The notes below the pieces were generated by a model. That model ran no database searches, was not told the origin of the DNA, and was given only the letters and a program-made list of their open reading frames with translations. Shown one piece after another: positions 5,390-13,948 of a stretch of 17,821 nucleotides of DNA (the first letter of the stretch is position 1; each line of letters starts with the position of its first letter). The DNA lies in assembly GCA_963581185.1 (NCBI GenBank), contig CAUZOB010000096.1, forward strand, positions 1 through 17,821, read 5' to 3'. Position numbers and translations under genes: made by a program. The DNA comes from SAT2750 sp963581185 (GTDB taxonomy: Bacteria; Planctomycetota; Planctomycetia; Pirellulales; Pirellulaceae).

Positions 5390-7470
5390 GTTGCCATCTT
5401 CTGTTCCGCACGATCCGCCACGATCTCTTCCTGGATGCTGGTGGGAACCCGGCGGTAGGTATACAGTTCCAGCGAGAAGGTCCCCTGTCCCTGGGTCAGG
5501 CTTCGGAGATTCGTGGCATAGCCGAAAATCTCCGCCAGCGGTACCTGGCCGGAAATCTGAATCGTATCACCGCGACCTTCCGACGAAGCGATGATACCAC
5601 GCCGGCTGGAGAGATCTGCCGTGATTGCTCCCTGGAACGTCTGCGGGCATTCCACCTCGACCTTCATGATCGGTTCCAGCAAGACAGGCTTTGTCTTGTG
5701 AAAGTTTTCACGGAAGCAGGCCCGGGCACAGGTCTGGAAGGCCTTGTCGCTACTATCGACCTCGTGGTACGAGCCATCGTTGATGGTCACGTGCAGGCCG
5801 ATGACCGGGAACTCAGCGATCGGCCCCTTCAACAGCTGTTCGCGAAATCCACGCTCCACAGACGGAATGAATTGCTTGGGGATCTTGCCGCCGACGATGC
5901 TCTCTTCGAAGAGGAATTCCTCTTCGGCGTTACTCGGCAGCAGACCCAGCGTGCCGACGATATGGGCGTACTGGCCGGAACCGCCGGTTTGCTTCCTGTG
6001 CTTGTAATTGAATTCCGTGGCAACCGTCGGTGCTTCGCGGTAGCTGACTTGCGGAGGGCTGGCTTGCACGGGGACCTTGTACTCGCGCCGAATACGTTCC
6101 AGGTAGACTTCGAGGTGTAATTCGCCCATCCCGGCGATCAGCATTTCACCTGTCTCCTGGTCGCTCTTGAGCTGGAAAGTGGGGTCTTCCTTGCGGAACC
6201 TGGCAAGTGCCTTGGCCAGCTTCTCGATGTCGTTCCGGTTCTCGGCGTTGACGGCGATCGTGATCACCGGATCGGGAACGAAAATACTCTCCAGCGTGCA
6301 GTAGGCAGCTTGGCTGGCGTAAGTGTCACCGCTGGCCGCATCCACTCCCATCGCGGCCACAATATCTCCGGCGGTCGCTTTCTCGATTTCCACTCGCTTG
6401 TCAGCGTGCATGCGAAACAGCCGGCTGAAGCGTTCGGATTTCCCGGTTCGCTGGTTGTAGTAAGACTGGCCCTTCTGCAGCGTGCCCTGGTAAATCCGCA
6501 TGAAAGTCAGCTGGCCGAAAGAATCATCGAGCAGCTTGAACGCCATGCTGACCAGCGGCTCAGCTGGATCTGCAGTCAGCTCCACGTCGGTCTCTTGTTC
6601 ATCACAGCTCTGGGCGATGATGCTACGGTCGGCGGGGGAGGGGAGGTACCTGACGACGGCATCCAGCAGCGGCTGGACACCAATGTTCTTGACCGCGGTT
6701 CCCATCAGCACGGGTGCCACGGAAAGTTGCTGGACCGCCTCGCGGACGACATCGTGAATCAGTTGGAGCGGGACTTCCTGTTCATTAAGCAGGAACTCCA
6801 TCAGCTCATCGCTATACATCGAGAGTTGTTCAAGCATCGTCTGCCGGGCAGCATCGATTTCGTCTGCCATCTCGAGCGGGGCTGCTTCGCGGCGGACATC
6901 TTCACCATGGCTGCCGTCAAAGTAGATCGCCTCGCGGCTGATCAGGTCGACCACGCCGGCCAGGTTCTCGGCTTCGCCAATCGGCAGCTGCATCACGACG
7001 GCATCACAGCCGAGCTGATCGCGCACTTCCTGGGTCACCCGCAAGGGGTCAGCGCCGGTCCGATCGAGCTTGTTGATGAAGACAATTCGCGGCACATGGT
7101 ATCGCTTGATCTGACGGTCCACGGTCAGCGACTGTGACTGCACTCCGCCGACACCGCAGAGTACCAGCACAACACCATCCAGCACTCGCAGGCTGCGTTC
7201 CACCTCGACGGTAAAATCGACATGGCCTGGGGTGTCGATCAGGTTGATTGAATGATCATCCCACTGGACGCTGGTTGCGGCGCTGGTAATCGTGATACCG
7301 CGCTCTCGCTCCAACTCCATGTGGTCCATCGTGGCGCCGGTCCCATCACCACGGACTTCCTGCATCTTGTGGATACGACCAGCGTAAAACAAGATTCGCT
7401 CGCTGAGCGTCGTCTTGCCCGAGTCGATATGCGCCGAGATCCCGATGTTGCGCAATTTCTGCAGTGTCAT
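5383..7470 (-). CDS. fusA: Elongation factor G, spdEFG1 / mitochondrial EFG1-like type
   Basis: GTP-driven ribosomal translocase, cytoplasmic; 695 residues, full length. GTPase motifs in order: AHIDSGKTT (13-21, G1), RGIT (57-60, G2), DTPGHVDF (79-86, G3), NKLD (133-136, G4). Domains II-V follow, with the typical stretches GDIVAAMGVDAASGDTY, AGMGELHLEVYLERIRREY and the C-terminal fold. The Ser in the P-loop (most EF-Gs have AHIDAGKTT), the KMQEVRGDG and MDHMELERERGITITSAAT stretches and VLCGVGGVQSQSLTVDRQ are close to mitochondrial EFG1. This is the relationship reported for the EF-G1 of spirochaetes, planctomycetes and delta-proteobacteria. No rpsL, rpsG or tuf is adjacent. The frame is open to 7596, but the added 42 residues look unlike EF-G, so ATG 7470 is used. 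A leader of up to ~238 nt separates it from the upstream gene. Confidence 0.95.
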   Translation of the reverse strand: MTLQKLRNIGISAHIDSGKTTLSERILFYAGRIHKMQEVRGDGTGATMDHMELERERGITITSAATSVQWDDHSINLIDTPGHVDFTVEVERSLRVLDGVVLVLCGVGGVQSQSLTVDRQIKRYHVPRIVFINKLDRTGADPLRVTQEVRDQLGCDAVVMQLPIGEAENLAGVVDLISREAIYFDGSHGEDVRREAAPLEMADEIDAARQTMLEQLSMYSDELMEFLLNEQEVPLQLIHDVVREAVQQLSVAPVLMGTAVKNIGVQPLLDAVVRYLPSPADRSIIAQSCDEQETDVELTADPAEPLVSMAFKLLDDSFGQLTFMRIYQGTLQKGQSYYNQRTGKSERFSRLFRMHADKRVEIEKATAGDIVAAMGVDAASGDTYASQAAYCTLESIFVPDPVITIAVNAENRNDIEKLAKALARFRKEDPTFQLKSDQETGEMLIAGMGELHLEVYLERIRREYKVPVQASPPQVSYREAPTVATEFNYKHRKQTGGSGQYAHIVGTLGLLPSNAEEEFLFEESIVGGKIPKQFIPSVERGFREQLLKGPIAEFPVIGLHVTINDGSYHEVDSSDKAFQTCARACFRENFHKTKPVLLEPIMKVEVECPQTFQGAITADLSSRRGIIASSEGRGDTIQISGQVPLAEIFGYATNLRSLTQGQGTFSLELYTYRRVPTSIQEEIVADRAEQKMATA

Positions 7471-7708
7471 GGTTCTACGTCTACTCTCTGTTTTCTGTAT
7501 TCGATTCCGGCGGGTAGGAACCAGGTGCAATCCGTCGTCTGCCTGGCGAGCCGGTATCTGTGGGTCTTCTGGAGCTACCCCCGTAGAGGCGAACATCCTT
7601 GACCCCAGTGCAAGATTGCCATCCTATTTGGATCGGCACATTTGGTGAAGGGGGATAAAAGAGAAATCGCGGATTCTTCGGAGTCGCTATTTCACGGTTG
7701 CAGGGGCC

Positions 7709-8245
7709 CTATTCCTTTATATCCTCCCCGCTGACGCGTATAGAGGTCTGACCATTGACCTGTATATTAAAGCTGATAAGGACCTTGCCTGGCTGCGAAT
7801 AATCGTGGTTCAGCACGATGTTCATGTTGCGAGCTGCATCCATCATGACCCAGCGAATGGTCTTGGTGGCGGCGTTGTAGGTCCCCATGTAGCGTTCGGT
7901 AAAGTCCGGTGAGGTCTTTCGGGTCAGTGTCAACTTGTCACCGTCGACCTTGATTCTCTGGGTCCAGGCAAAAGTCTTGCTCACCTGGTTGTCGGCATAG
8001 GTCCGGGTCATCCGCACGTCAGTCGTCATTTGCTTGGTCAGGTTGGACCAGACACTCTTGGCCGTCGACTTGTCGGTGAACTGCCGATTCGTGGCGACCA
8101 GCGTCCCCTGCCCGCTGAATGTCGACGTGCCCTGGCAGTCGTTGAGTAATTCGATAACTTCATCGTTGGCTGATACTGGCTCAAGACTGCTGCTGGAAAC
8201 AGCCAGCAGGGAAACGAACAGGATGCCTTGCAGGAGACTTCTCAT
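7709..8245 (-). CDS. Small secreted protein of unknown function
   Basis: A 178-residue protein with a Sec signal peptide (MRSLLQGILFVSLLAVSSSS, cleavage near EPVSA-ND at residue ~27). The mature part has alternating polar and hydrophobic segments with conserved-looking Trp residues (KSVWSNLTKQ, KTFAWTQRIKVDGDKLTLTR, RYMGTYNAATKTIRWVMM), which fits an all-beta, lipocalin- or DUF1579-like barrel; that assignment is only a resemblance. One Cys (CQGTSTFSGQG) remains after cleavage. ATG 8245 is chosen because it starts the signal peptide and has AGGAA about 11 nt upstream; the frame is open to 8308. EF-G lies downstream in the same direction, but the 238-nt gap argues against a tight operon. Confidence 0.72.
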   Translation of the reverse strand: MRSLLQGILFVSLLAVSSSSLEPVSANDEVIELLNDCQGTSTFSGQGTLVATNRQFTDKSTAKSVWSNLTKQMTTDVRMTRTYADNQVSKTFAWTQRIKVDGDKLTLTRKTSPDFTERYMGTYNAATKTIRWVMMDAARNMNIVLNHDYSQPGKVLISFNIQVNGQTSIRVSGEDIKE

Positions 8246-8431
8246 AGGGTCGCGTTCCTGGCAGTTGTTCAAGGACTGCCGTGTGTGAAGGAGAATAGTT
8301 GCGATCACTCGTTACTCCAGTTTACGCCAAGCAGGGAAGCGAGACCATGAAAATCAAGCATGTGGCTCCCGTCGACGCTCGGCTTTATATTGACTGTCGG
8401 TAAATGCAGTCCACGACAAGGGAACCGAGCC

Positions 8432-10324
8432 ATGATTCTCCGCACATTCGGACCGAACTCTCTTTCCATTCTGCTGGTCGCCCTGCTGGGACAGCTGGTT
8501 GTTGGCCAGGACGCCAAAGAGGAAGAAAAGAATCCCTGGCTGGACCGTTACATCAAGAGCGAGCACCGGATTGCGATGCGAGATGGTGTGGAGTTGTTCA
8601 CGGCCGTCTACCGGCCACGCGATACCTCCCAGCCCTACCCGATCCTGATGAAGCGAACGCCTTATCGCTCCGCTCCCTATGGCGAGAAAAACTATCCAAA
8701 GAATCTTGGTCCCAGCCTGAAGTTGGCCGAGGAGGGTTTTATCTTTGTCTACCAGGACGTACGGGGCCGCTACCAGTCTGATGGTGAGTTCGTTCATGTG
8801 ACCCCTCATATCGATGACAAGACCGGGCCGCAGCAGGTGGATGAAAGCAGCGACACGTATGACACGATTGAGTGGTTATTGAAGAATGTTCCCAACCACA
8901 ACGGGCGGGTTGGCATCAGCGGCATTTCCTATCCGGGCTTCTACGCGATTGCCGGGGCGATTGACTCACACCCGGCGATTGCCGCGATCTCGCCCCAGGC
9001 TCCGGTGGCCAACTGGTACTTCGACGACTTTGTTCACCACGGCGCCTTTTTCCTGGCGCATGCATTTCGCTGGCTTTCGTCCAATGCCCAGACTCGCAGT
9101 GGCCTGATCAGCGAGCGGCCACCATCGTTCAAGTACCCACAACAGGACGGCTACCAGTTCTTCCTGGACATCGGGCCGATGAAAAATGTGGATGCCAGGT
9201 TCCTTAAAGGGCGAGTGCCGTTCTGGAACAAGATGGTCGAGCATCCAAACTATGACGACTTCTGGAAGCAGAAGAACCTGCTTCCGCACCTTCGCAATAT
9301 CAACTGTCCGGTGATGGTGGTCACCGGCTGGTATGACGCCGAGGATCTGTATGGCTCATTTGAGGTCTATCGCAGTGTGGAAGAGAAGAACCCTGGCATT
9401 GCCAATACCCTGGTTGTCGGCCCCTGGGCGCATGGCGGCTGGGCACGAGCTGGCGGTGACCACCTCGGCAGCGCCTACTTCGGCAGCAACACGGCAGACT
9501 TTTTCCGTGAACAGATCGAGTTGCCGTTTTTCAAGCACCATCTAAAGGGTGCCCCCGATCCCAAGTTGCCCGAGGCCTATGTGTTTGAGACCGGTAGCAA
9601 TCAATGGCGCCAGTTTAGCGACTGGCCACCCGTCGAATCCCGCCAGGCTCAGCTCTTTCTTGCTGATAACGGTGCCTTGGCGTTCGAGCGTGAACGTGGC
9701 TCGACTCAATTTGATGAGTACCTGAGCGACCCGAAGCACCCGGTTCCCTATACCGAGTCGATCACGACAGGGATGACGCGCGAGTATATGACCGACGATC
9801 AGCGGTTTGCCTCGCGGCGGGCCGATGTTCTGGTCTACCAGACTGCTCCGCTGGAAGCAGATCTGACCCTGACCGGCACAATGCTGGCCGATATCTGGAT
9901 TTCCACGTCGGGTACTGATTGTGACCTGGTGGTCAAGCTGGTTGACGTTTATCCCAGCGATGCGGAGGACCACAAGTACACGCCACCCACGAGTTCCATG
10001 AGTGGTCAACAAATGATGATTCGCAGCGAGGTGATTCGCTGCCGCTACCGCAATGACTACTCGGCACCCGAGCCGATGGTGTCTAACAAGCCGACCCGGA
10101 TTCAATTGCCCTTGATGGACGTCCAGCATTGTTTTCAGAAGGGACACCGGATCATGGTCCAGCTCCAGAGCAGCTGGTTTCCGCTGGTCGATCGAAATCC
10201 CCAATCGTACGTCGCGAACATTTACCGTGCTGACGAGCAGGACTTTCGCGCCACGCGGCAGCGGGTCTATCACTCGAAACGATTCCCCTCGGCTCTCAAT
10301 GTTCGCCTGATGATTGACGAGTAA
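8432..10324 (+). CDS. Exported CocE/NonD-type serine hydrolase (X-Pro dipeptidyl-peptidase family S15-like)
   Basis: An alpha/beta hydrolase of the CocE/X-Pro dipeptidyl-peptidase group, which cleaves esters, acylated substrates or Xaa-Pro peptides; the substrate is not evident. The 630-residue product has a signal peptide (MILRTFGPNSLSILLVALLG to about VVGQ) and a CocE-like start (IAMRDGVELFTAVYRP). YQDVRGRYQSDGEF (107-120) is the family's oxyanion-hole region. The nucleophile elbow is GISYPG with S166, the acid is D302 in TGWYDAED, and the His is H334 in GPWAHG. A C-terminal jelly-roll domain (about 430-630) includes the usual TGTMLADIWISTSGTDCDLVVKL stretch. Length and order match full CocE-type enzymes. 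AAGGGA before the ATG supports the start; the frame is open upstream to 8360 without signal-like sequence. It is 73 nt before the MFS gene. Confidence 0.92.
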   Translation: MILRTFGPNSLSILLVALLGQLVVGQDAKEEEKNPWLDRYIKSEHRIAMRDGVELFTAVYRPRDTSQPYPILMKRTPYRSAPYGEKNYPKNLGPSLKLAEEGFIFVYQDVRGRYQSDGEFVHVTPHIDDKTGPQQVDESSDTYDTIEWLLKNVPNHNGRVGISGISYPGFYAIAGAIDSHPAIAAISPQAPVANWYFDDFVHHGAFFLAHAFRWLSSNAQTRSGLISERPPSFKYPQQDGYQFFLDIGPMKNVDARFLKGRVPFWNKMVEHPNYDDFWKQKNLLPHLRNINCPVMVVTGWYDAEDLYGSFEVYRSVEEKNPGIANTLVVGPWAHGGWARAGGDHLGSAYFGSNTADFFREQIELPFFKHHLKGAPDPKLPEAYVFETGSNQWRQFSDWPPVESRQAQLFLADNGALAFERERGSTQFDEYLSDPKHPVPYTESITTGMTREYMTDDQRFASRRADVLVYQTAPLEADLTLTGTMLADIWISTSGTDCDLVVKLVDVYPSDAEDHKYTPPTSSMSGQQMMIRSEVIRCRYRNDYSAPEPMVSNKPTRIQLPLMDVQHCFQKGHRIMVQLQSSWFPLVDRNPQSYVANIYRADEQDFRATRQRVYHSKRFPSALNVRLMIDE

Positions 10325-10397
10325 TACGAGTTGCGCAGGGGTCTGGTACACTGGGTCGTTTCCCAGCCAGTATCTGAAACAAGGTCGCTGAGCACCG

Positions 10398-12026
10398 ATG
10401 GCTACACCTGGCGACCAGTCCGACCTTCAGGACCTGCCCCTGGGGGGTGATGACTCGGTGGTGCAGAAGATGCACCAGCGCGGCGTTGTCTGGACGATCT
10501 GGTTCACCTACGGCGCATTCTATTTCTGCCGCACGAATATCAGCGCCGCGGCTGCAGCACTCTCGATGGCGCCCGAAGCGGGTGGCCTGGGGCTGGACAG
10601 GTACCAAGTCGGCTGGATCCTCGCTGCGCTGAAGATCTCCTACGCCCTGGGCCAGTTGATCAATGGCCAGTTGGCCGAACGGATTCGTCCGCGAGTGTTA
10701 CTGGCAATTGGCATGTTCGGCTCGGCCACGCTGAATGTGATCTTCGGCCTGGGGACCGGCTTTTATTTCCTGCTCTTTGTCTGGGCCTGTAACGGTTATT
10801 GTCAATCGCTCGGCTGGACCCCCTGCGTCCGAGTTGTAGGAAACTGGATTCCCCCGTCCTGGCGAGGCAAGGCGATTGGCATTGTCGGGACGGGCTACCA
10901 GATCACACTCGGCCTGACTTATGTGCTGGCCAGCTATTCTGTCGAATGGTTTGGCTGGCGCGGTGCCGTGTTTATACCGGCCATCGTGCTGGCGGTTGCC
11001 GGCATCGCCATGTTGCTGCTGCTGCGGGAAATGCCCGAGCAGGAATTTTCATCCGCTGGTAGTCAGCCATTACCGGCAGCTGCAGCCAACAGCTGGATGG
11101 AAAACATGTTTCTCACGCTCTTCAATCCCACCCTCTGGATACTGGGTATGGCACTCGGTCTGCTCAATGCCTGTCGTTACGGGTTCATGGACTGGGGCCT
11201 GACACACCTGCTGGAAGTCCAGAAGTCGTCGATTGGCAAAGCGGGATTGAAGTACTGCGTGATCGCCATTGGAGCGGTGGCGGGGTCGTACCTGGCTGGC
11301 GTTGCCACCGATCGACTGTTCGGTGGCAGGCGGGCACCGGTGATCTTTGTTCTGCTGATAATGTTGAGTGCAATGACGCTGCTCTATGAATCGGTCTCTC
11401 GCACGTCGGCTACTGGTACGGTCCTGCTGCTGATCGTGATCGGCTTCTGCATCTACGGTCCCCAGGTGCTGCTTGTCGGTGCGGCGCCGGTCGACCTGGC
11501 TCACAAGGGGACGGCAGCAGCAGCAGCTGGTTTCGTCAACTTCATGGGCTACATGGGCGCCGCCACCGGTGACGTGGTGACCGGTTATTTCTCCGAGGAA
11601 GCACATGGTGGCTGGCAGACGGCAATCTACATCTGGGCGGGCTGGGCTCTAGCGGCTGCTTTGATGACAACCTTGCTCTGGAATGCGACCAGCAGCAAGA
11701 TGCGTTTGCTGCCTGCATGGCTGCCACGGGTCCTGGCTGCCGCTGGACTGCTGGCTGGAGCCGGGCTGCTTCAGCTGGCCGACGGTCCGACCTGGCTGCT
11801 GGTGACATCGGTCATCGCCGCACTGCTGCTACTCACCGCCCGTGGAAAACTGCGTCCGCTGGCTGGCCTGGCCGGACTGCTGGGCCTGCTGGGATTGATC
11901 TGCCTGCTGTTCGAACTTGGGCTGGAACTGGCCGATGATGCGCCCAGCTGGTATCGTCTGGCGCCGACGGCAGCACATGGTTTCTCTCTACTGGCGACAG
12001 TCATGGTCCTGATAGATCGAAGGTAA
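10398..12026 (+). CDS. MFS transporter, organophosphate:phosphate antiporter (GlpT/UhpT)-like, with C-terminal membrane extension
   Basis: An inner-membrane secondary transporter of 542 residues. The first helix ends YGAFYFCRTNIS with R45, where GlpT-like proteins carry a phosphate-binding Arg. NGYCQSLGWTPCVRVVGNW (about 134-152) is close to the family signature NGxxQSxGWP. Twelve MFS helices span about 28-432. After them lies a tail (about 435-542) with about four more hydrophobic segments (LPRVLAAAGLLAGAGLLQL, TWLLVTSVIAALLLLTA, LAGLLGLLGLICLLFEL, HGFSLLATVMVLI), which is unusual. Predicted substrate: a phosphorylated or phosphonate-type organic acid, by family only. The nucleotidyltransferase gene begins 9 nt after the stop, so they are co-transcribed. 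A short stem (10351-10366) lies between the upstream hydrolase and this gene. Confidence 0.88.
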   Translation: MATPGDQSDLQDLPLGGDDSVVQKMHQRGVVWTIWFTYGAFYFCRTNISAAAAALSMAPEAGGLGLDRYQVGWILAALKISYALGQLINGQLAERIRPRVLLAIGMFGSATLNVIFGLGTGFYFLLFVWACNGYCQSLGWTPCVRVVGNWIPPSWRGKAIGIVGTGYQITLGLTYVLASYSVEWFGWRGAVFIPAIVLAVAGIAMLLLLREMPEQEFSSAGSQPLPAAAANSWMENMFLTLFNPTLWILGMALGLLNACRYGFMDWGLTHLLEVQKSSIGKAGLKYCVIAIGAVAGSYLAGVATDRLFGGRRAPVIFVLLIMLSAMTLLYESVSRTSATGTVLLLIVIGFCIYGPQVLLVGAAPVDLAHKGTAAAAAGFVNFMGYMGAATGDVVTGYFSEEAHGGWQTAIYIWAGWALAAALMTTLLWNATSSKMRLLPAWLPRVLAAAGLLAGAGLLQLADGPTWLLVTSVIAALLLLTARGKLRPLAGLAGLLGLLGLICLLFELGLELADDAPSWYRLAPTAAHGFSLLATVMVLIDRR

Positions 12027-12035
12027 ACTAAGCCA

Positions 12036-12818
12036 ATGCAAGTGATCGTAATTGGTGCTGGCCGCGGGAGTCGCTTGATGCCGACCACGGCAGATAATCC
12101 CAAGTGTTTTGCCGAGGTAGACGACTGCCGGATTCTCGACTGGAGTCTGCAGGCACTCGAGCACAACCGGACCGAGCCACTGGGCCGGGACCAGGTCTGC
12201 TTCGTGGGAGGTTACCAGATCGAGCGAGTCCAGCAGGACTATCCGGAATTCACGTTTCGTCATAACGCGGACTGGCAAAACAACAACATCCTGCTCTCGC
12301 TGTTCCATGCTGAGGATCTGATGGAGAGTGGTTTTATCTGCATGTACTCCGACATCCTGTTCACAAAGACGATCGTGGGAGACCTGCTGGCCAGCGACGC
12401 AGATATTTCACTGGCCGTCGATACCGGCTGGCTGGCACGCTATGAGCATCGTACCGACCACCCCCCGGACGATGCAGAAAAAGTCACTGTTCGGGACGGC
12501 CAGGTGACATCGATCAGCCGTGATATCGAGCAAGCGGATGCTTATGGAGAATTCACCGGCGTGGCCCGCTTTACGGCCGCCGGCGCAGCACAGCTGCGGG
12601 AACACTTTCATCGCTGTCGCGAGGCCTATGCTGGCCAGCCCTGGGGAGGACCGAGGGTTTTTGAGAAAGCGTACATGATCCAGTTGTTCGATGAGATGCT
12701 GACGCAGGGTGTGCCGATGACGCATCTCGATACGCCTGGCGGGTACATCGAGATCGACACGCAGCAAGATTTTCAATACGCACGCGATTATTGGTCCAGC
12801 AGGCACCAGGACAAGTAG
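12036..12818 (+). CDS. LicC-like nucleotidyltransferase (NTP-transferase domain protein)
   Basis: Predicted to transfer a nucleotidyl group from CTP or another NTP to a phosphorylated small molecule. The 260-residue protein has the GT-A type start IVIGAGRGSRLMPTT (4-18) and NPK (21-23). D106 in YSDI is the first metal ligand and D241 in YIEIDTQQDF the second. The middle (NADWQNNNILLSLFHAEDLM, AVDTGWLARYEHRTDHPPDD, AEKVTV) resembles phosphocholine cytidylyltransferase LicC and related proteins more than the hexose-1-phosphate enzymes. The actual acceptor is not known. The ribosome site AAGG overlaps the end of the MFS gene, and the next gene starts 3 nt after this stop, so translation of all three is probably linked. 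Confidence 0.85.
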   Translation: MQVIVIGAGRGSRLMPTTADNPKCFAEVDDCRILDWSLQALEHNRTEPLGRDQVCFVGGYQIERVQQDYPEFTFRHNADWQNNNILLSLFHAEDLMESGFICMYSDILFTKTIVGDLLASDADISLAVDTGWLARYEHRTDHPPDDAEKVTVRDGQVTSISRDIEQADAYGEFTGVARFTAAGAAQLREHFHRCREAYAGQPWGGPRVFEKAYMIQLFDEMLTQGVPMTHLDTPGGYIEIDTQQDFQYARDYWSSRHQDK

Positions 12819-12821
12819 AAC

Positions 12822-13889
12822 ATGTCACAGCTTCCGCTCTTTCCGTCCTCCATTATTGGTTCCATGCCACGGCCAGCCTTTGTGCGGCGACTGATCGCCG
12901 ACGACTGGGCAGGCAACGAGCAGGAATATCGCCAGCGGATGGAGGCGGCAGTCCGATTCGTCGTGGCGCTGCAGGAAGAAGCCGGACTGGATGTGGTCTC
13001 GGATGGCGAATGGTGGCGTAAATCGTATATCGGCGTGATCGCTGAACTGGCCAACGGGTTTGAACTGAGCCTCAACCCTGCCGACGGCCGACCCTGGACG
13101 ATCGTCGTCGATCGACTCAGTCCCCGCCAGCCGGGGTTCATTGCCCGCGAAGTGGAGCTGCTCAAAACCCTCACCGACCGGGCCATCAAGATCACGCTGC
13201 CCGCTCCCGCCCTGCTGGGTGAACGGATGTGGGATGCAGAAAAGTCCGCGGCGGCGTATCCCACCCGCGAGGATTTCGTGCGTGACGCTGTTCCGATCCT
13301 GCGGCGGGAGCTCGAGTTGTTACGGACATCGGGGGCAACGATCATCCAGGTGGACGATCCCCATCTCTGCCTGTTCGTCGATCCCGCCGTGCGGCAGGGA
13401 TACGAGAATCCCGACCAGGCGGCAGACTTTGCTGTCGACATGAACAACCAGTTGATCGATGGAGTCGATGATGTCACCGTTGCTGTCCATCTCTGTCGGC
13501 GGGCAGGTGCCAGGGCGCGAGGGGATGCCGACCACCAGGGCGGATTTGAGACGATCATGCCCCAATTGCGGCGGCTCAGGGCGAAGCATGTGACGATGGA
13601 ATTCACCACGGCCGGTGCAGGTGAGATGTCCGTGCTGCGTGAACTGGGTGAAGACGTTGATGTCGGGCTGGGCTGTGTCAGTTGCCAGCCAGGCCAGGTC
13701 GATTCCGTGGAGAAGATTGTTGAGCGAGTGGAAATGGCACTGGAGTTCCTCGATCCGTCCCGGATCACGCTGAATCCGGATTGTGGATTCGCACCCGGTT
13801 CGGCCGCCGAGGTGAGCCTCGACGAGGTCTTTCAGAAACTGGTCAACGAGGTCGAAGCAGCTCGCCAGCTACGCGAAAAATATAGCTAG
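12822..13889 (+). CDS. Stand-alone MetE catalytic-domain protein (cobalamin-independent methionine synthase-like)
   Basis: A zinc-dependent methyltransferase fold of 355 residues, about half of full MetE: only the C-terminal (beta-alpha)8 catalytic domain, lacking the N-terminal folate-binding half. It begins PSSIIGSMPRP (8-18, the IGS motif) and has VSDGEWW (59-65) and IIQVDDPHLCLF (174-185). The four zinc ligands are present: H223 and C225 (VHLC), E260 (MEFT) and C321 (NPDCGFAP). Core-MetE proteins in other bacteria use methyl donors other than the triglutamate folate, some from corrinoid proteins, and some act in unrelated pathways. Homocysteine may or may not be the acceptor here. It is the third gene of a tightly spaced set with a transporter and a nucleotidyltransferase, so its substrate may be the same imported compound. 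Confidence 0.87.
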   Translation: MSQLPLFPSSIIGSMPRPAFVRRLIADDWAGNEQEYRQRMEAAVRFVVALQEEAGLDVVSDGEWWRKSYIGVIAELANGFELSLNPADGRPWTIVVDRLSPRQPGFIAREVELLKTLTDRAIKITLPAPALLGERMWDAEKSAAAYPTREDFVRDAVPILRRELELLRTSGATIIQVDDPHLCLFVDPAVRQGYENPDQAADFAVDMNNQLIDGVDDVTVAVHLCRRAGARARGDADHQGGFETIMPQLRRLRAKHVTMEFTTAGAGEMSVLRELGEDVDVGLGCVSCQPGQVDSVEKIVERVEMALEFLDPSRITLNPDCGFAPGSAAEVSLDEVFQKLVNEVEAARQLREKYS

Positions 13890-13948
13890 AGATCGGTGGC
13901 CATCGACAACCCTGGAGGAGTAGGCGGCGGGCCATTGTCGGCTGACCT

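Noticed and set aside
5254..7137. Long plus-strand open frames opposite EF-G (288 and 275 codons)
   Set aside because: They are antisense to a certain EF-G gene and arise from its GC-rich codon pattern.
7471..7596. N-terminal extension of EF-G to the far upstream start
   Set aside because: The extra 42 residues do not resemble EF-G, while ATG 7470 gives the canonical start MTLQKLRNIGISAHID.
12788..13768. A 326-codon minus-strand frame opposite the MetE-like gene
   Set aside because: Ser/Arg-rich low-complexity translation antisense to a gene with intact zinc ligands; a shadow frame.
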